From Gemmata sp051859125 (GTDB taxonomy: Bacteria; Planctomycetota; Planctomycetia; Gemmatales; Gemmataceae): a stretch of 64,000 nt of DNA. Location: contig NZ_JBHYGG010000079.1 of the NCBI RefSeq assembly GCF_051859125.1, positions 1-64,000 of the forward strand. The letters are read 5' to 3'. The notes under the pieces were generated by a model. The model did no database searches and was not told where the DNA came from. It worked only from the letters and a program-made list of their open reading frames with translations. Position numbers and translations under genes: made by a program. Each line of letters begins with the position of its first letter. The stretch's first letter is position 1. Positions 47,761 through 56,612 of the stretch are shown one piece after another.

Positions 47761-48599
47761 CCCGCACGCTCGCGTTCGCGACACTCGCGCTGGGGCTCGC
47801 CTCGACGGCCGGCGCGCAGCAACTGCCGGTCGCCCCGCCGCCGCGCGAGGTCCGCGCCGACGGCACCCGCGACCCCGTCCCCGAACCCGCGAAGCGCGAG
47901 AACCCGCTGGAGGTGGTCGAGCGGATCATCAAGAACTCGAAGGACGTGGGCGAGAAGCTCTCCCAGTCCGACACCGGCACCGACACGCAGAAGGCGCAGG
48001 AGAAGATCCTCAAGGACATCGACGCGCTGCTCAACCCGGACGACCCGCCGCCGATGTCCGGCCAGGACATGGACAAGGACAAGAAGCAGGACAAGAACGA
48101 CAACAAGGACACGGAGAAGAACAAGGACAACAAGTCCGACCCCGACGACAAGAAGATGGACATGCAGCCGATGGGTAAGGGGATGGACGAGACGCCGCCG
48201 AAGACGTCGGACGCGCCGATGGACGGGATGGGCGGCACGGGTCAACAGCCCATGGGCGGCGACCGGCCCCGCGAGCGGCGGCCGCGGGCGGGCGGCGACC
48301 ACAAGCAGGACGCTCAGCCGATGGGGACCGAGCCCAAGGGCACACCGAAGGACGCGCCGCCCAAGGGCGGCACGCCGAAAGACCCCAAGAACGCCGGCGG
48401 CGCTGCACCCGACCCGAAGGGCGGGAAGGCCGACCCGGCGCCGCTGCTGCCGTACGAGGCCGAGGTGGTGAAGGACGTGTGGGGCCACCTGCCCGACAAG
48501 CTCCGCCAGCAGGCCACGCAGTTCTACCGCGAGGAGTTCACCGCCCGGTACTCCGACCTGCTCAAGATGTACTACTCGTCGCTCTCCGAGAAGAAGTGA
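47757..48599 (+). CDS. Secreted Lys/Asp-rich hypothetical protein
   Basis: A 280-residue exported protein. Signal peptide (MTRTLAFATLALGLASTAGAQ), then a helical segment (VVERIIKNSKDVGEKLSQ), then a low-complexity highly charged stretch (about 100-140; KDKKQDKNDNKDTEKNK) and Gly/Pro/Met/Lys-rich spacer. The conserved end is VWGHLPDKLRQQATQFYREE followed by FTARYSDLLKMYY, the only part likely to fold. Its start overlaps the stop of the coiled-coil protein by four bases, which strongly suggests co-expression and joint function. No family recognised. Confidence 0.75.
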   Translation: MTRTLAFATLALGLASTAGAQQLPVAPPPREVRADGTRDPVPEPAKRENPLEVVERIIKNSKDVGEKLSQSDTGTDTQKAQEKILKDIDALLNPDDPPPMSGQDMDKDKKQDKNDNKDTEKNKDNKSDPDDKKMDMQPMGKGMDETPPKTSDAPMDGMGGTGQQPMGGDRPRERRPRAGGDHKQDAQPMGTEPKGTPKDAPPKGGTPKDPKNAGGAAPDPKGGKADPAPLLPYEAEVVKDVWGHLPDKLRQQATQFYREEFTARYSDLLKMYYSSLSEKK

Positions 48600-48631
48600 T
48601 CCCCCCGCCGCGTTCCCCCGGGCGATTGACC

Positions 48632-49768
48632 ATGCCAGTCCGCATCGACCGCCGCAACTTCTTCCGCGCCGGGGCGACCGGGGCCGCGGCCGGCGCGCTC
48701 GGCCTCGTGGGCCACGCCCAGCCGCCGCAGCCCGAGCCCGCGGCGCTGGTGCCCGGGTCGCGGTCCAAGGCCGGGGCCGAGTACATCACCCCCGACACGC
48801 AGGCCGCGATCGAGCGCGGGCTTGGGTTCCTCGCGCGGAATCAGCTCGCCGACGGCTCGTTCGGCGAACCGACCCTCGGCACCGGCGTCGGGATCGCGTC
48901 GCTGGCGGCGCTGGCGCTCATGGCGGGCGGGAACCAGCCGGGCCGGGGCCGGTTCGGGAAGAACGTCGCCCGCGCGGTCGAGTACGTGGCGGGGACGGCC
49001 GGCGGCCCCAACCCGGGGTTCCTCACGGCCCCCGCGAGCCAGGCCGCGCACCGGCTGAACAGCAACCCGGCCCCGATGTACAGCCACGGGTTCGGCACGC
49101 TGTTCCTCGCGGAAGTCTGCGGAATGGTCCCGGCCGCCGCGCGCGACGCCAAGCTCCGCGGGGCGCTCGAACAGGCGGTGGCGTTCACGGTGTTCGCCCA
49201 GAACACGCTCGGCGGCTGGCGGTACGAGCCGCAGGTCCAGTACGCCGACGTGTCGGTCACGACCGCCCAGATGATGGCGCTGCGGGCCGCGAAGAACGCC
49301 GGGGTGTTCGTCCGCAAGAGCGTGATCGACGGGGGCGCGGCCTACATCAAGGGGTGCCAACTGGCCGACGGCGGGTTCAGCTACTGGAAGGGGCAGGGGT
49401 TCTCGGCGTTCGCCCGCACGGCCGCGTCGATCGTCGGCCTGTACTCGGCCGGCACCTACGAGGGCCGGGAGGTCGAGCGGGGCCTGAAGTACCTCCAGCA
49501 GTTCACCCCGGGCCGCCAGTTCTCCCCGCGGGAGATCCCGCCGCAGCACTACTGGTACGGGCAGTACTACGCGGCGCTGGCGATGTGGACGGCCGGCGAC
49601 GACTACTGGAACGCGTGGCTCCCGGCGATCCGAGACGAGTTGCTCGCGAAGGCCCGCACCGGCGGCGGCACCTGGAACGACCCGTACCACGGGAGCGTCT
49701 ACGCCACCGCGATGGCGCTCATCGTGCTCCAGCTCCCGAACAACTACCTGCCGATCTTGCAGAAGTGA
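48632..49768 (+). CDS. Tat-exported prenyltransferase/squalene-oxidase repeat protein
   Basis: A 378-residue protein with a twin-arginine signal (DRRNFFRAGATGAAAGALGL). The mature part is an alpha/alpha toroid with repeated QxxDGSF/GG motifs: ARNQLADGSFGEPTLGT, FAQNTLGGWRYEPQ, GCQLADGGFSYWKGQG and ARTGGGTWNDPYHGS. This is the prenyltransferase/squalene-oxidase repeat fold. No DxDD catalytic motif of a true cyclase is seen, so a binding role is more likely. It lies 32 bp after the secreted Lys-rich protein, ending the four-gene cluster. Confidence 0.88.
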   Translation: MPVRIDRRNFFRAGATGAAAGALGLVGHAQPPQPEPAALVPGSRSKAGAEYITPDTQAAIERGLGFLARNQLADGSFGEPTLGTGVGIASLAALALMAGGNQPGRGRFGKNVARAVEYVAGTAGGPNPGFLTAPASQAAHRLNSNPAPMYSHGFGTLFLAEVCGMVPAAARDAKLRGALEQAVAFTVFAQNTLGGWRYEPQVQYADVSVTTAQMMALRAAKNAGVFVRKSVIDGGAAYIKGCQLADGGFSYWKGQGFSAFARTAASIVGLYSAGTYEGREVERGLKYLQQFTPGRQFSPREIPPQHYWYGQYYAALAMWTAGDDYWNAWLPAIRDELLAKARTGGGTWNDPYHGSVYATAMALIVLQLPNNYLPILQK

Positions 49769-49840
49769 CCGCCCGGCCCGGGTGAGGTTGACACGCGGCA
49801 CATCGGCCGTGAAGATACCCGCAACGGAGCGTCTCGCCGC

Positions 49841-50242
49841 ATGAAGGTCGTCCGCTGCTTCCTGGTCCTTCTCGTCGCCCTGCAAACGGGTGTGGCGGGG
49901 GGCCGCGCGCACGGCGTCACCTGTCCCGCTGGCACCGGCCTCCGCGAGGTGTCGCACGTCCACGCGCACCAGTTGCTCGACCTCCTCGACACGGACGCCG
50001 CCGAAGAGCCCGACCATCGGGACGGGGACCACGACGGAGACGCGGTCGAGGTCGCCGCGCTCTCGGTGACCCACGGGCCGAGCGCCCTGGCCGTCGAGGA
50101 CGCCCGCTCTCTGACTTCCCCTACGTTCGTTGCCTCGCAACCGGTCCCCCTCGGAAGACCGCACTGCCTCGGCCTCCCGCCGTCCACGGCTGGTCCGCCG
50201 CACCAACCGCTCTACCTCACCTTCTGCTCGTTCCGCAACTAA
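49841..50242 (+). CDS. Secreted His/Asp-rich protein, probable metal binder
   Basis: A 133-residue exported protein. Signal peptide (MKVVRCFLVLLVALQTGVAGG), then HVHAHQLLDLLDTDAAEEPD and HRDGDHDGD, rich in His and Asp and likely to bind divalent or soft metals. The C-terminal half is Pro/Leu-rich without a known fold. It precedes the RND efflux operon by 123 bp on the same strand and is probably part of it, as a periplasmic metal sponge or sensor. No family recognised. Confidence 0.7.
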   Translation: MKVVRCFLVLLVALQTGVAGGRAHGVTCPAGTGLREVSHVHAHQLLDLLDTDAAEEPDHRDGDHDGDAVEVAALSVTHGPSALAVEDARSLTSPTFVASQPVPLGRPHCLGLPPSTAGPPHQPLYLTFCSFRN

Positions 50243-50365
50243 CCCGCCGCGCCGGGGCACGCGGGGCCGCACCACTGCGCGCCCGGTGCTGCTCCCGGTG
50301 ACACGTCCGCGGGTTCCATACTCCGTTCCACACCTTCGTTCGCGCCCTCGTCGGCCGGGTGCCAC

Positions 50366-51751
50366 ATGCGTTGGCGTTTCCTCCTCCGCGGCACGGCGTT
50401 CGTGCTGCTCCTTGGCGCCCTCGCGGCCGGCGCGTGGACCCAGCGGGACCGCTGGCAGCGCGCCCACGATCACCCGGTTGCCGAGAAGTCGGGGCCGTTG
50501 GGGCCGGTCGACATTCAGAGCGTGAAGCTCAGCGACGAGGCGGTCCTCGGCCTCGGCCTCCGGTGCGAAGATGTCAAGCTCGAAGACTACCCGCGGGTGA
50601 TCGAGGTGCCCGGGGTCATCATCGACGCTCCAGGTCGGTCGCCGCGGGCCGTGTCGTCGCCGGTCGCTGGCGTGGTGAGCCGCATCCACGCCTCGCCGGG
50701 GGAAGCCGTGAAGCCCGGGAGCCCGTTGTTTACGGTGCAACTCGCCAGCGAGTTCGTGCAGACCACGCAGACCGACCTCGCCCGGTACGCGAAGGACCTG
50801 GTCGCCGCGACGCTCCGCCGGGACCAGACCGCGAAGCTCGTGGCCGCGGGGACGAAGGCCGGCGTCGAACTGGTCGAGGACGAGAACCAGGTGCGGCGGC
50901 TCACGACGCAGGTCGAGGGGCACCGCCGGCAGCTCGGTGCGTTCGGGTTCGAGCCCCGGGACGTGAAGCGGGCCGAGGCCGGGGACGCGGTCACCGAGAT
51001 CGTGATCGGCGCCCCGGCCGCGGACCCCGGCGCGCCGCCCACGTCGGCCTCGCCGCCCCCGCCGGTGTTCGTGTTCGAGGTCGAGTCGCTGGCGGTCGCC
51101 GCGGGGCAGGGGGTCGCGTCGGGGCAACTTCTCGCGCGGCTCGCCGACTACCGCGAGTTGCTCATCGAGGGCCGGGCGTTCGAGACCGAGGCACAGTACG
51201 TCGCGGACGCGACCGGCGGGGCGCGGCCGGTCGGGGTGGACTTCCTCGACGCCGCGCCCCGGGGCGGCACCGAGGGCGAGGTGAAGCTCGTGATCCGCTC
51301 GATCGGCAGGACCGACCCGGCGAGCCGCACCTTCCCCTTCTACGCGGCCCTCGCGAACGAGGCGACGCCCTACGACCGCGGCGGGAAGACGTTCCTGTCG
51401 TGGACGTACCGGCCCGGCCGCCAGGTGCGGCTCCGCGTCCCGGTGGGCAACGTCCCAAAGGTGATCGTGCTGCCGGCCGGTGCGGTTGTCCGAGAGGGGG
51501 CCGACGCCTACGTGTTCCGGCAGAACGGCGACGTGTTCGACCGCAAGCCCGTGGTGATTGTCGGCGAGGACCGGCTCAACGTGGCGATCGCGCCGGGGAA
51601 CGGGATCGAGGTCGGGGTCGCGGTGCTGAGGAACCAGGCCGCGGCGGTGAACCGGGCGCTCAAGGCGCTCCAGGCCCGCGGGTTTGGCGGGGCCGGGGGC
51701 AAGAAGGGCCACTGGCACGCCGACGGGTCGTTCCACGAGGCCGACGACTGA
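50366..51751 (+). CDS. Heavy-metal RND efflux, periplasmic adaptor
   Basis: A 461-residue membrane fusion protein of the CusB/CzcB type. An N-terminal anchor helix (LLRGTAFVLLLGALAAGAW) is followed by the barrel-sandwich hybrid (VSSPVAGVVSRIHASPGEAV ... VASGQLLARLAD), a helical hairpin (TQTDLARYAKDLVAATLRRDQTAKLVAAGT), beta-barrel and MP domains (TYRPGRQVRLRVPVG). The C-terminal tail ends GHWHADGSFHEADD, with His residues near the end, as in metal-pump adaptors. It is 9 bp from the pump gene and forms the bridge to an outer-membrane channel not in the window. Confidence 0.92.
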   Translation: MRWRFLLRGTAFVLLLGALAAGAWTQRDRWQRAHDHPVAEKSGPLGPVDIQSVKLSDEAVLGLGLRCEDVKLEDYPRVIEVPGVIIDAPGRSPRAVSSPVAGVVSRIHASPGEAVKPGSPLFTVQLASEFVQTTQTDLARYAKDLVAATLRRDQTAKLVAAGTKAGVELVEDENQVRRLTTQVEGHRRQLGAFGFEPRDVKRAEAGDAVTEIVIGAPAADPGAPPTSASPPPPVFVFEVESLAVAAGQGVASGQLLARLADYRELLIEGRAFETEAQYVADATGGARPVGVDFLDAAPRGGTEGEVKLVIRSIGRTDPASRTFPFYAALANEATPYDRGGKTFLSWTYRPGRQVRLRVPVGNVPKVIVLPAGAVVREGADAYVFRQNGDVFDRKPVVIVGEDRLNVAIAPGNGIEVGVAVLRNQAAAVNRALKALQARGFGGAGGKKGHWHADGSFHEADD

Positions 51752-51760
51752 GGACCGCAC

Positions 51761-54700
51761 ATGCTCGACGCGATCATCCGCGCCTCGCTCCGCTACCGCG
51801 CCCTCGTGGTCGTCGGCTCGCTCGTCGTGCTGCTCTACGGCACGTTCCTGGCGAGCACGATGCCCATTGACGTGCTCCCGAACCTCGACCGGCCGCGGGT
51901 CGTGCTCCTCGCCGAGTGCCCGGGGATGGCCCCCGAGGAGGTCGAGGCCCGCGTCGCGCACCCGATCGAGACCGCCATCCTCGGGGCCACGGGTGTCGAG
52001 GCGGTCCGCGGGCAGTGCTCGGCGGGGCTGGCGGTCATCTACGCCGAGTTCGACTGGGCGGTGGATGTCCGGGTCGCGCGGCAGACGGTCCAGGAGCGGA
52101 TCGCGCTCGTGCTGCCGCAACTCCCCGCGGGCGTGGCCCCGCAGATGATGCCGACCAGTTCGGTCATGGGCCAGGTGATGCAGGTCGGCGTCTCCTCGAA
52201 GACCGGGGCGACGCGGGCGATGGACCTGGGGACGCTGGCGTCGTGGGTCATCCGCCCGCGGCTGCTGCGCGTCCCGGGCGTGGCCGAGGTGATCGTCCTG
52301 GGCGGCGAGCGGAAGCAGTACCAGGTGCTCCTGAACCCGGAGGCGCTCCGGAAGTTCGAGGTGACCGTGCCTGAGGTCGAGGCGGCGCTCCGTGCGAGCA
52401 ACCTGAACACGACCGGCGGCTACGACCTCCGGGGCGACGCCGAGCGGCCGATCCGCGTGCTGGCCCAACTCGGCCCGGACCCGGCCAAGGTGATCGCCGA
52501 CCTGCTGAACGTCGTCGTGAAGCCCCCGCCGGCGCAACCGCACGAGCACGAGGAAGGGCGCGACCCGTCGGTCGTCGTCGCCCGGGTCACGGCGCGGCCG
52601 ATCCTGCTGAGCCAGGTCGCCCGCGTCGTCGAGGGGGCCGAACTCAAGCGGGGCGACGCTAGCATCGACGGCGTTCCGGGCGTGGTCATCACGGTGGTGA
52701 AGCAGCCGCACGCCGACACGCGGGAGGTCACGGCCGCGGTCCACGCCGCGCTGCGGGAGCTGGAGCCCACGTTCCCCAAAGACGTGGCCGTCAACCACGA
52801 CCTGTTCCAACTCAAGAACTTCATCGACCGGGCGGTGTACAACGTCGGCGAGGCACTCGTCCTCGGGGCCGGGCTCGTGCTGGTCGTCCTCACCCTGTTC
52901 CTGATGAACGTCCGCACCACGTTCATCTCGCTGACCGCGATCCCGCTGTCGCTGGCGGTGACCGCCATTGTCTTCAAGCTCGTCGGGCGGGTCACGGGCA
53001 CGGAGCTGTCGATCAACGTGATGACGCTCGGCGGCATCGCCGTTGCGATGGGCGAGTTGGTCGACGACGCGATCGTGGACGTGGAGAACATCTTCCGCCG
53101 GCTCCGCGAGAACAACCACGCGGCCGAGCCCCGGCACCCGCTGCTCGTCGTGTACGAGGCGAGCCGCGAGATCCGCTCGGCGATCGTGTTCGGCACCATC
53201 GTCGTCGTGCTCGTGTTCCTCCCGCTGTTCGCGCTGTCCGGCGTCGAGGGCCGCCTGTTTAGCACGCTCGGGCTCGCGTACATCGTGTCGATCCTCGCGT
53301 CACTGGTCGTCTCGGTCACGGTCACGCCCGTTGCGTCGTACTACCTGCTGGCGCACTCGCGGGCCGTCCACGCCGAGCGCGACGGCCCTCTCCTGCGGCT
53401 CTTGAAGTTCCTGGTGCGCCCGCTCGTCCGGCTCAGCATGCGCTTCCCGGTGCCGCTCCTCGTGCTGACGTGGGCCGGGGTCGCGGTCGCGGGCTGGCAG
53501 GTGACGCGGCTCGGGGCCGACTTCCTCCCGCCGTTCGACGAGGGGAGCGTGCAGGTGAACGTGAGCCTGCCGACCGGCTCGTCGCTGGACGCGACCAACG
53601 GCCTCGCACGGGTCATTGACGGCCGGCTCGCGCTGCTCCAGAGGACCGATCAGAAGCCGACCAACCCGGTGCTGCACTTCGTGCGGCGGAGCGGCCGCGC
53701 CGAGCGGGACGAGCACACCGAGCCCGTCAACCGCACCGAGTACATCCTGAGCATGAACCCGGCCTCGGGCCTGACCCGGCAGGAGGCCATCAAGCTCATC
53801 CTCACCGACCTCAAGGAGGCGGCCCCGGGTTCGGACGTCGAGGCCGAGCAGCCGCTCGCGCACATGATCTCGCACATGGTGTCCGGGGTGTACGCCCAGG
53901 TGGCCATCAAGATCTACGGCGATGACCTGGACGTCCTGCGGCGCGAGGCCGAGCGGGTGAAGGGCGTCGTCGCGGGCGTTCCCGGGGCCACGACGCCGGT
54001 CGTCGAGATGCAGCAGGCCACGGGCGAGGTCCACGTTCGCCTGCGGCCGGCCGACCTCGCGTTCTACGGGCTGACCCGCGAGGAGGTCGCCTCGGTCGTG
54101 AAGACGGCCCTCCAGGGCGAAGAGGTGTCTGAGGTGATCGAGGGCCAGCGGCGGTTCGACCTCGTGGTGCGGCTCGACGACGAGTTCCGCACCGACTTGC
54201 CGCGGCTCGGCACGCTCCGCATCGAGCGCCCGGGGCGGCCGCCGGTGCTGCTCGGGGAGGTCGCCGACATCGGCGAGGCGACCGGACCGAACGCGGTGAA
54301 CCGCGAGAACGTCCGCCGGCGGATCATCGTCCGGTGCAACGTGCAGGGCCGCGACCTCGCCTCGGTGGTCGGGGACATCCAGCGCGAAGTGGACGCACAG
54401 GTGCGGCCGGCGCTCCCCGCGGGGTACACCATCGACTACGGCGGGCAGTTCGAGAGCCAGCAGCGTGCGACGCGGCTCATCTCGGTGCTGGCCGGCGTCT
54501 CCGTCGTGGGCATGTTCGTGGTGCTGATGGTGCTGTTCCCGTCGGCGCGGATCGTGCTCCAGGTCCTCAACGCGCTGCCGACCGCGTTCATCGGCGGCGT
54601 GCTCGCGCTCGTCCTGACGAATCAGACCCTCTCGGTCGCGAGCCTCGTCGGGTTCATCTCCCTCGGCGGCATCGCGGTCCGCAACGGCATCCTGCTCGTG

Positions 54701-55078
54701 TCGCACTACGTCCATCTGATGAAGGCGGAGCACCAGCCGTTCACGAAGGACACCGTGCTGCGCGGCAGCCTGGAGCGGCTCGCCCCGGTGCTGATGACGG
54801 CGCTGACGGCCGGCGTCGCGCTGGTGCCGCTCGTGGCCGAGGGGCTCAAGCCGGGCCGCGAGATCCTGTACCCGGTGGCGACGGTGATCCTCGGCGGCCT
54901 GCTCACCTCGACGTTCTGCGAGTTCCTGATCCACCCCGGCCTGTTCTGGCGGTTCAGCGGCCGCGACGCCGAGCGGCTCGCCCGCACCGGGCCGGGGGAC
55001 GACCCACTCGCCGGGGCCACGGTGGCCCCGGCGGTTGATGCCTCGAAGTCCGCGATTCACTCTCCCGGAGGTTTGTGA
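51761..55078 (+). CDS. Heavy-metal efflux RND pump
   Basis: A 1,105-residue RND pump of the CusA/CzcA type that exports metal ions from the periplasm using the proton gradient. Helix 1 is VVVGSLVVLLYGTFLA; the PN1-PN2 region contains the pore domain. The helix-4 signature reads AMGELVDDAIVDVENIF. The usual CusA form is AMVDAAIVMIEN; here two extra Asp residues are present (DD, and D three positions later). It carries the family duplication with a second set of helices near residues 900-1,080. It overlaps the next gene (TGATG). Metal specificity is uncertain; Cu/Ag or Zn/Co/Cd are possible. Confidence 0.93.
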   Translation: MLDAIIRASLRYRALVVVGSLVVLLYGTFLASTMPIDVLPNLDRPRVVLLAECPGMAPEEVEARVAHPIETAILGATGVEAVRGQCSAGLAVIYAEFDWAVDVRVARQTVQERIALVLPQLPAGVAPQMMPTSSVMGQVMQVGVSSKTGATRAMDLGTLASWVIRPRLLRVPGVAEVIVLGGERKQYQVLLNPEALRKFEVTVPEVEAALRASNLNTTGGYDLRGDAERPIRVLAQLGPDPAKVIADLLNVVVKPPPAQPHEHEEGRDPSVVVARVTARPILLSQVARVVEGAELKRGDASIDGVPGVVITVVKQPHADTREVTAAVHAALRELEPTFPKDVAVNHDLFQLKNFIDRAVYNVGEALVLGAGLVLVVLTLFLMNVRTTFISLTAIPLSLAVTAIVFKLVGRVTGTELSINVMTLGGIAVAMGELVDDAIVDVENIFRRLRENNHAAEPRHPLLVVYEASREIRSAIVFGTIVVVLVFLPLFALSGVEGRLFSTLGLAYIVSILASLVVSVTVTPVASYYLLAHSRAVHAERDGPLLRLLKFLVRPLVRLSMRFPVPLLVLTWAGVAVAGWQVTRLGADFLPPFDEGSVQVNVSLPTGSSLDATNGLARVIDGRLALLQRTDQKPTNPVLHFVRRSGRAERDEHTEPVNRTEYILSMNPASGLTRQEAIKLILTDLKEAAPGSDVEAEQPLAHMISHMVSGVYAQVAIKIYGDDLDVLRREAERVKGVVAGVPGATTPVVEMQQATGEVHVRLRPADLAFYGLTREEVASVVKTALQGEEVSEVIEGQRRFDLVVRLDDEFRTDLPRLGTLRIERPGRPPVLLGEVADIGEATGPNAVNRENVRRRIIVRCNVQGRDLASVVGDIQREVDAQVRPALPAGYTIDYGGQFESQQRATRLISVLAGVSVVGMFVVLMVLFPSARIVLQVLNALPTAFIGGVLALVLTNQTLSVASLVGFISLGGIAVRNGILLVSHYVHLMKAEHQPFTKDTVLRGSLERLAPVLMTALTAGVALVPLVAEGLKPGREILYPVATVILGGLLTSTFCEFLIHPGLFWRFSGRDAERLARTGPGDDPLAGATVAPAVDASKSAIHSPGGL

Positions 55079-55569
55079 TGACTGTGAAGCTCCTGACGGC
55101 CGCGCTCCTGGTGTTCGGCCTGGTCGGTGTGACCGGGTGCGACAAGAACGCCGCACCCACCAAGGCCGAAGAAAAGAAGAAGGAGAAGGACAAGGACGAC
55201 GACCACGATCACGCGCATGGCCCCGGCCCGCACAAGGGGATGATCTTCGACTTCGGCGGCGGCAAGTACCACGGCGAGTTCAAGCCGGACCACGACAAGA
55301 AGGAGGCGACGGTCTGGATCCTCGGGCTCGACGAGAAGACCCCGGCCCCGGTGAAGGCCGAGAAGGTGCGGCTCGTCGTGTCGAACACCGACCCGAAGAT
55401 CGAGATCGAGTTGCTCCCGGCCGACAAGGCCGCCGACGGCACCTCCCACACCTTCACCGGCAAGCACGCCGGGTTCGGCAAGGAGATGGAGTACAAGGGC
55501 ACGGTGACGTTCACGGCCAACGGCAAGCAGTACAGCGGCGACTTCGAGGAGAAGGCCGAGAAGAAGTGA
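55078..55569 (+). CDS. His-rich lipoprotein linked to the metal pump
   Basis: A 163-residue lipoprotein. Lipobox VTGC, then a charged linker (KAEEKKKEKDKDDDHDHAHG) whose DDDHDHAHGPGPHKG segment should bind metal. A compact beta-rich domain follows (ATVWILGLDEKTPAPVKAEKV... KYKGTVTFTANGKQYSGDF-type strands). The start overlaps the pump stop (TGATG), so it is coupled to it. The likely role is a periplasmic metal chaperone or donor for the pump. No family recognised. Confidence 0.78.
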   Translation: MTVKLLTAALLVFGLVGVTGCDKNAAPTKAEEKKKEKDKDDDHDHAHGPGPHKGMIFDFGGGKYHGEFKPDHDKKEATVWILGLDEKTPAPVKAEKVRLVVSNTDPKIEIELLPADKAADGTSHTFTGKHAGFGKEMEYKGTVTFTANGKQYSGDFEEKAEKK

Positions 55570-55574
55570 CCGTC

Positions 55575-55641
55575 GAGTCACGGGGTTCACCCCCGTGGGT
55601 CCTCGAACAGTTGGGCACCACGGGGGTGAACCCCGTGGCTC
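55575..55641. repeat. Palindrome overlapping the 3' end of the glycosylase-like gene
   Basis: Arms 55575-55598 and 55618-55641 pair in 23 of 24 positions around a 19-nt loop. It starts 6 bp after the lipoprotein stop. The right part is inside the minus-strand gene at 55587-56495, supplying its last codons. Probably a dispersed repeat that landed at the convergent ends and now forms part of a coding end. Confidence 0.75.
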
Positions 55642-56495
55642 GCCGACAACAACTCCCGGTACACGCCCAGGAGCCGCTCGCGGACCGGCCGACCGAGTCG
55701 GTACGCCTCGCGCTGCAACTCGGCGTACTCGGCCCGGCCCGCTGCCGTCTCGATCGGGACGGCAGCGAAGCCGTACGCCGACAGATCGTAGGGGCTCGCT
55801 CGCATGTCGATCTCGCGGGCGGCCCGTGCCACCTCAAACGCACCCGCCACGACCTCCCCCGGGCAGAACGGTGCGATCTTGTACGCGAAACGGTACAGGT
55901 CCATGTTCACGTGCAGGCACCCGGCCTGGTCGTGGTCGGTGGTCGCTTCGCGGGTCAGCTCCCAGCGGTTCCGCGGCACGGCCGGCGGCGTGAAGAACCG
56001 GTAGGCGTCGTAGTGCGAGCACCGCAGCGGCAGGCCCTCGACGACCGCGTCGGTCTCCGCGTGCGACAACCGCAGCGGTACGTAGGGGTGCCGCACGTTC
56101 GGCTCGCGGTACACCATCGCCCACTCGTGCAACCCGGCGCACCCGAACGCCGGCTCGCGGGTGCCCACCGCTTCCAGGTAGGCCGCCGCCCACTTCAGGT
56201 AGCCGTGCCGCTGCGCCGGGAACGCGGCCGCGTCGAGTGACAGCCCGGCGTCACTGGCGGCGAACTCGGCCCACTGCACGTCGTCGCGGGTCGCGTCGGC
56301 CACCACGCGTCCGCACCCGGGCGACCACCGCATCAAGTGCGCGGGGCGGAACGAGAAGTACTCGAAGAGGAAGTCGTAGACCGGGTGCTTCTCCTGGCGG
56401 CTGACGCGCCGCAGGCGCGCCTCGGCCCACGGCCGCACCCGGTCCAGGTACGCCCGCCGCTCTAGTTCCCACTCATCCCGAGGTACAATCCGCAT
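55587..56495 (-). CDS. 3-methyladenine DNA glycosylase-like protein
   Basis: A 302-residue protein resembling an actinobacterial/planctomycete family annotated as 3-methyladenine DNA glycosylase. The signature is EKHPVYDFLFEYFSFRPAHL and MRWSPGCGRVV near residues 40-65, then HEWAMVYREPNVRHPYVPLRLS, SHYDAYRFFTPPAVPRNRW and DHDQAGCLHVNMDLYRFAYK with Asp/His residues. No helix-hairpin-helix motif is seen, so the enzymatic label is weak. The last 19 residues (SASHGVHPRGAQLFEDPRG) are encoded by a palindromic repeat, so the original end may have been shorter. Confidence 0.6.
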   Translation of the reverse strand: MRIVPRDEWELERRAYLDRVRPWAEARLRRVSRQEKHPVYDFLFEYFSFRPAHLMRWSPGCGRVVADATRDDVQWAEFAASDAGLSLDAAAFPAQRHGYLKWAAAYLEAVGTREPAFGCAGLHEWAMVYREPNVRHPYVPLRLSHAETDAVVEGLPLRCSHYDAYRFFTPPAVPRNRWELTREATTDHDQAGCLHVNMDLYRFAYKIAPFCPGEVVAGAFEVARAAREIDMRASPYDLSAYGFAAVPIETAAGRAEYAELQREAYRLGRPVRERLLGVYRELLSASHGVHPRGAQLFEDPRG

Positions 56496-56555
56496 CGCTC
56501 GCACGCCCGCTGGAACCCGATTCCCGACTTCTGCGGGGGCGGCCGTCCGCCGCCG

Positions 56556-56573
56556 CCGGTAACATGTTATCGG
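56556..56573. promoter_or_regulatory. AT-core palindrome upstream of the REC-PP2C gene
   Basis: CCGGTAACATGTTATCGG is symmetric in 16 of 18 positions, with a perfect TAACATGTTA core, 39 bp before the ATG of the phosphatase gene and in the divergent region with the glycosylase. An AT-rich palindrome in GC-rich DNA is a good operator candidate. The protein is unknown. Confidence 0.45.
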
Positions 56574-56612
56574 AGTGGACCCGCCAGCCCCAGCCAGCCC
56601 CGGACCTTCGCC

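Noticed and set aside
48070..48180. Lys/Asp-rich stretch considered as a frameshift artefact
   Set aside because: The frame continues with a conserved C-terminal motif and overlaps the upstream stop as expected for a real gene.
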